A DNA stretch of 64,000 nucleotides from Phycisphaerales bacterium (GTDB lineage: Bacteria > Planctomycetota > Phycisphaerae > UBA1845): positions 124,001 through 188,000 of the forward strand of contig JADZBE010000013.1 in assembly GCA_020852275.1 (NCBI GenBank), in the 5' to 3' direction. The position numbers were made by a program, and so were the translations under genes. The stretch's first letter is position 1. Every line of letters begins with the position of its first letter. The notes beneath the pieces are model-generated. The model was not told where the DNA came from. It saw nothing but the letters and a program-made list of their open reading frames with translations, and did no database searches. Positions 60,453 through 64,000 of this stretch are shown piece after piece.

Positions 60453-60726
60453 GAACACGACCGTCTTACCATGCCCAAAGCGCAGGTTACATGGTGGCTT
60501 CCCCCCGTAGCGGGCGCTGAACCGCCCCCGGACCGACCGAAGCGCGAAGATCTCGCCGACCATCACGCACGGCAGTCTGCCCCACAATCCGCACTCTTGA
60601 CGTTCATGATCAAGCCCACGATGCAGCGCCCCACGGGCACCGCACGGCTGCCTACCCAACCCTCCGGCGACATCCGCCGAAGTCCAATAACTTCCTTCCT
60701 CTTATCGGAAAGAAGCCGTCGAACGG
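60418..60726 (-). ncRNA. nusA operon leader RNA or independent small RNA
   Basis: Initiation near 60726 at the consensus promoter and ending at the terminator gives an RNA of about 300 nt. The region has only short ORFs, including a 14-codon one starting near 60609. It matches none of the RNase P, SRP, tmRNA or 6S core motifs that I know. NusA regulates its own operon through leader terminators in some bacteria, so attenuation is the likeliest reading. Confidence 0.55.
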
Positions 60727-60732
60727 AACACG

Positions 60733-60760
60733 ATTATAAGCCGACCCCTACCCCTGTCAA
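60733..60760 (-). promoter_or_regulatory. Perfect-consensus sigma70-type promoter
   Basis: On the minus strand TTGACA (60760-60755) and TATAAT (60738-60733) are both exact matches, 16 bases apart. The start is expected near 60726. It drives transcription toward nusA. Confidence 0.8.
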
Positions 60761-60939
60761 TTGACGTTTGCGCGGCACGGGGTGATCGCATGTACGGGGC
60801 TATCGCGCGGATCGCTACACCCGAGTCGCCGTCTCCGGACGTAGGCATGATGGTGTAACCTTTTGATGTTGAACAGGTTATCATCGACATGCCATCCCGG
60901 CGAAGCTGCTGCTGACCCAGACCCGCAGCGCTGGGCAAC

Positions 60940-62334
60940 TCAAGAGGTCAACAGATTCTCAACCTCCTCTGCTTGCACCGGAAGCTCACAGCTGAGCACT
61001 TCCGGTCCTCCCTGTGAGGCCTCGCGCACGTGGACCGTCTGCTCCAAGCGAATGCCGCCGAACTCCGTTTCGAGTAGAGCGTTGACCCGATCGAACCGCA
61101 CCACGTCTTTCAACGAATGGGTCAGTTCTTCCAACCGCCAGATCGCGGGCGTCAGGTAGATCCCCGGCTCGATCGTCACGCACATGCCCGGCGCGAGGTC
61201 GCGGTCCAGACGCAGAAACTTCGAGCCAAACTCAGCAGGCCGCACGCGCCCCGGCGCGTAGCCCGCAAGATCGCCGAAGTCCTCCATGTCGTGTACGTCC
61301 AGACCGATCAGGTGTCCCACGCCGTGCGGGAAGAAGAGCGTATGCGCGCGCCGCTCCATTAGCGCCGTCGCGTCGCCGACGAGCAACCCCGCCGCGACCA
61401 GACCTTCACACAGCACCTTGGCCGCGAGGAAGTGGACGTCGCGGTATCGCGCGCCCGGCACGCAGGCGGCAATCGCGGCGTCCATCGCGCGATGCACCGC
61501 GTTGTACAAGTCGCGCTGCAGCGAGGTGAATCGTCCGTCCACGGGAAACACGCGCGTCACGTCGCACGCATATCCGCCCGGCTCCTCCGATCCCGCGTCC
61601 GACAGCAGCAGCGATCCGTCGCGAAGTCGCCCCGGGTAACCGTTGCTGTGCAGCACCTCGCCGTGCACCGTGATGATCGGCGTGAACGACGGCTGTTGCT
61701 GATGCCGCACGAGCACTTCGAAGAACGCTGCCGCGGCCTGCGCCTCGGTTCCCCCGCGCCGACAGGCTTTCGCCACCGCGAGCTGCGCCTCGACGTTGAC
61801 TTTCGCCGCCCGGCGCATCGCCGCCAACTCATGCGGGTCCTTGCACAAGCGCAGGTCGATAACCGCCAGCAGCTCGTCGGCGCTTGCCGCCGACAGGCCC
61901 AGTGCCGCTCCCCACTCGCGGGTTGGCAGATCGGGCGAGGCGATCATGCCTGCTTCCCGCCCCGCCAGCTTCGCCGCCAGCGAGGCACGGTCCAGCACCC
62001 GCGACTCGCCCAGCCCCGCAGCCGCCGCGAGGTCCGCATCCGTGGCGCCCGGACCCATCCACACTTCGTCATCGCTGGTCCAAGGCTGGCGAAACAGCGC
62101 GCACCCCCCGTCGCCATCGCTGCCCGGCTCGATGAGCAGCGCCGCATCCTCGACCGGCGCGCCGCCGAAGTACAGATACGAGCTTTGCGCCCGGAATACA
62201 TGCGCGTTGGCCGGGTAGTTCCGCGCGGGCGCATGCCCGGAAAAGACAACCATTGGACGGCGGAGCCTCGATGCGAATCGCCGACGCCGCTCGCGATAGA
62301 CGCTCGCCGGCGCGGTCATGGTGAACGCAGGCAT
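60940..62334 (-). CDS. pepP: Xaa-Pro aminopeptidase (aminopeptidase P, M24B)
   Basis: A 464-residue metallopeptidase that removes N-terminal residues before proline. The aminopeptidase P N-terminal domain (RRRFASRLRRPMVVFSGHAPARNYPANAHVFRAQSSYLYFGG) is followed by the pita-bread fold with all metal ligands: LLSDAGSE and ACDVTRVFP (two Asp), FFPHGVGHLIGLDVHD (His), CVTIEPGIY (Glu) and GIRLEQTV (Glu). The ATG at 62334 has GGGAGG seven bases upstream and is preferred over an in-frame codon at 62367. It precedes the nusA leader on the same strand with 180 bases between. Confidence 0.94.
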   Translation of the reverse strand: MPAFTMTAPASVYRERRRRFASRLRRPMVVFSGHAPARNYPANAHVFRAQSSYLYFGGAPVEDAALLIEPGSDGDGGCALFRQPWTSDDEVWMGPGATDADLAAAAGLGESRVLDRASLAAKLAGREAGMIASPDLPTREWGAALGLSAASADELLAVIDLRLCKDPHELAAMRRAAKVNVEAQLAVAKACRRGGTEAQAAAAFFEVLVRHQQQPSFTPIITVHGEVLHSNGYPGRLRDGSLLLSDAGSEEPGGYACDVTRVFPVDGRFTSLQRDLYNAVHRAMDAAIAACVPGARYRDVHFLAAKVLCEGLVAAGLLVGDATALMERRAHTLFFPHGVGHLIGLDVHDMEDFGDLAGYAPGRVRPAEFGSKFLRLDRDLAPGMCVTIEPGIYLTPAIWRLEELTHSLKDVVRFDRVNALLETEFGGIRLEQTVHVREASQGGPEVLSCELPVQAEEVENLLTS

Positions 62335-62485
62335 GAACTGGCCTCCCTTGAGCTTCGTGTGGCTCAAGGACCAAGATACGTCAAGCCTCGCCGCCGCGAC
62401 AGACAGGGGGGTACGCGCGCAGGGCCATCACGTCCAGGGATGGAACAGAACGCCCCATGAGACCGCCTCGGCGCCAATGGAGCCG

Positions 62486-64000
62486 CTACTTGGCCGGCGC
62501 GATCGCCGGCACACTCTGAGGCGCGTTCGGCGGCGGGTTAAACCGAACCGAGAGGTGGGCGCCGTACTGATCGGGCGGCGCGTCCCAGGTGTGGAAGGCG
62601 GCGAACTCGATCCGTTGCCCGATCAGCGCCAGTTGCCGCAGCATGGGAATCATTCGTTCGAGCGGATCGCCTGACGCACCCGGCTTGGAGGGAATCTCGA
62701 TGTCCAGGAACTCGCCGCCCCGGTTGACCCGCAGCATCGGTCCCATGGCGCGGTGCGAGTTCACCAGCCGCCGCCGCAGATCCCCGCCCGTGTTCTCCAG
62801 CGTCAGCAACTGACCGTCCACGCCCAGGATCCAGTCCTCCACGGCGAGGCGATCGGCCGACGGCGCTTCGGCGGGAACGTCCGTGATCCGCGCGACGCCG
62901 CCCGGACCGTCGAACTCGACCGCCACCCCCAACCGGGGAAGCAGCGCTCGACCCGGAGGTCCAAGCCACGCCGACGCATCGAAGGGCGACTCGCGCCCGG
63001 CCTGGTGATCGGCGAGCCAGCGTGTCACCACGCTCGCGGCCAGCGCCGGTTGCGCCGTGGCGATGTCGCCGCTGCGCGACGGACGGTTCAGCAGATCGCG
63101 CAGACCCCGCTGACCCGCCTGCTCGGTTCGCGGAGTGCGATGCGACTCTATCACCGATCGCAGATGGTCTTCGCTGAGCGCCACCACGAGCCAGCCTTCG
63201 ACGGGGGCGAAGGATGGACTCAGCGCGGACGCGCCGGCAGCCGTCGGCTCCGTGACGGCAGCGTTGGTGGCGCCCCTGTCCGTGGGCCACTCGAGAATCG
63301 TCAGCGGCGTGCCAAGCTGGTCGCCGAGACGTAACACCAGCCCCGGCGCCGCGCCTTCAACCGTCCCGGCGACTTGCCGTTGCGCACGCTCAACCGCGCC
63401 CACATTCGCCTCGTCAAGCACGCCCGCGGGCTTCGGCTCGGCAGCGCCGGCATTCGTTTCGTCAACCGGCTCCTCCACGGTCGTTTCGCCGATGCGGTGA
63501 CGGGTTTCGAGCGCCACCGCCTCCGCGGCCGGCGGAATCAGCGTGGCGAGCGCCTGCGTCAGCGCTGACGCGGCGCCGCGCGCGTCTTCGCACTCGAGGA
63601 ATACGGCGAGCTGTGGGACACTCGGCCGCGCGGGCAGCGCTCGACCCCACACGGCGACCGCCCTGCGCCCGACCTTGGCCTCCAGGTTCTCAATCACGGG
63701 GCGCAGCGGGAGCGTCTCATTTACCAGCGACAGCCAGCGCGACGCCCAGTGTCCCTCGCCGCGCGACCACGCGTTCAACCCTTCGCGCCAATCCGCGGTC
63801 GTCGCCCACGCCATCAGCGTCGTGCCCGGCAGCCGCTGGAGAACTTCCCGCGCGGGGCGGGACAACTCTTCGCCCGCGACGACGGACTTCGCCCGCGCGT
63901 GAAAATCCAGATCCACCTGACCGTCATGATCGTCGATCGCCAGCAGCGCGACGTCGAACCCGAGATTCCACTCCCGCGGCTCCCCCGCGCCAATGGGCTC
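62486..64000 (-). CDS. Hypothetical protein with PDZ-like domain (5' end outside window)
   Basis: The frame is open to the right window edge, so the N terminus is missing; 504 residues are visible. No overall family is recognised. Residues near the C terminus (ITDVPAEAPSADRLAVEDWILGVDGQLLTLEN ... MLRVNRGGEFLDIEIPS) resemble a PDZ domain. The protein is Ala-rich with a variable acidic middle. Its architecture suggests an exported protein, but no signal peptide can be checked here. Confidence 0.7.
   Translation of the reverse strand, partial: EPIGAGEPREWNLGFDVALLAIDDHDGQVDLDFHARAKSVVAGEELSRPAREVLQRLPGTTLMAWATTADWREGLNAWSRGEGHWASRWLSLVNETLPLRPVIENLEAKVGRRAVAVWGRALPARPSVPQLAVFLECEDARGAASALTQALATLIPPAAEAVALETRHRIGETTVEEPVDETNAGAAEPKPAGVLDEANVGAVERAQRQVAGTVEGAAPGLVLRLGDQLGTPLTILEWPTDRGATNAAVTEPTAAGASALSPSFAPVEGWLVVALSEDHLRSVIESHRTPRTEQAGQRGLRDLLNRPSRSGDIATAQPALAASVVTRWLADHQAGRESPFDASAWLGPPGRALLPRLGVAVEFDGPGGVARITDVPAEAPSADRLAVEDWILGVDGQLLTLENTGGDLRRRLVNSHRAMGPMLRVNRGGEFLDIEIPSKPGASGDPLERMIPMLRQLALIGQRIEFAAFHTWDAPPDQYGAHLSVRFNPPPNAPQSVPAIAPAK

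Overview
The window is about 65% or more GC and densely coded on both strands. It looks like a chromosomal segment of a Planctomycetota bacterium, perhaps of the Phycisphaerae type. That placement is an inference from gene content: a Tat-exported Gfo/Idh/MocA oxidoreductase, small zinc-ribbon membrane proteins of the C-x2-C-x-Y-D-L-x-G / C-P-E-C-G kind, a FIST sensor, FG-GAP and BNR propellers, the futalosine menaquinone route, a cbb3 oxidase and many short intergenic repeats. No rRNA, tRNA, prophage, insertion sequence or CRISPR array was recognised.

Layout. 1-1498: mqnA and mqnC of the futalosine menaquinone pathway, translationally coupled. 2055-10743: envelope and pilus functions (OmpA-like lipoprotein, prepilin peptidase, secretion ATPase), ispH, an SPFH protein with a ribbon-helix-helix partner, and a GNAT acetyltransferase. 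10929-11136: a tiny cysteine-containing ORF with its own ribosome site and terminator. 11508-16563: a BNR propeller coupled to a glycosyltransferase, then membrane and outer-membrane proteins. 16920-24384: a cbb3-type oxidase operon on the + strand (membrane protein, dihaem cytochrome lipoprotein, ccoN, ccoO, two very small membrane proteins, ccoI and a TauE/SafE-like protein). 24430-31592: DUF4405-like protein, FG-GAP protein, murA and prmC, separated by intergenic stretches full of tandem and hairpin repeats, plus an orphan intrinsic terminator. 31593-40287: Gfo/Idh oxidoreductase, GGDEF and FIST signalling proteins, a UbiA/zinc-ribbon/TIM-barrel trio, and a PilZ-like/REC/HPt-like regulator.

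40522-49189 is the most unusual part: a GAP1-N2-like protein, a zinc-ribbon GTPase, a formylglycine-enzyme-fold protein without the catalytic cysteine pair, and two long coiled-coil proteins transcribed away from each other. I read it as one GTPase-centred assembly of unknown role.

49383-60390 is a single minus-strand translation operon, nusA-infB-(zinc ribbon membrane protein)-rbfA-(HhH-GPD protein)-(TPR lipoprotein)-yebC. A perfect-consensus promoter and an intrinsic terminator both lie upstream of nusA, which suggests an attenuated leader or a separate small RNA. The window ends in an aminopeptidase P gene and a truncated PDZ-containing protein.

Together the genes describe a menaquinone-respiring, microaerobic-capable Gram-negative-type cell with type IV pilus or type II secretion machinery, cyclic-di-GMP signalling and peptidoglycan synthesis (murA).
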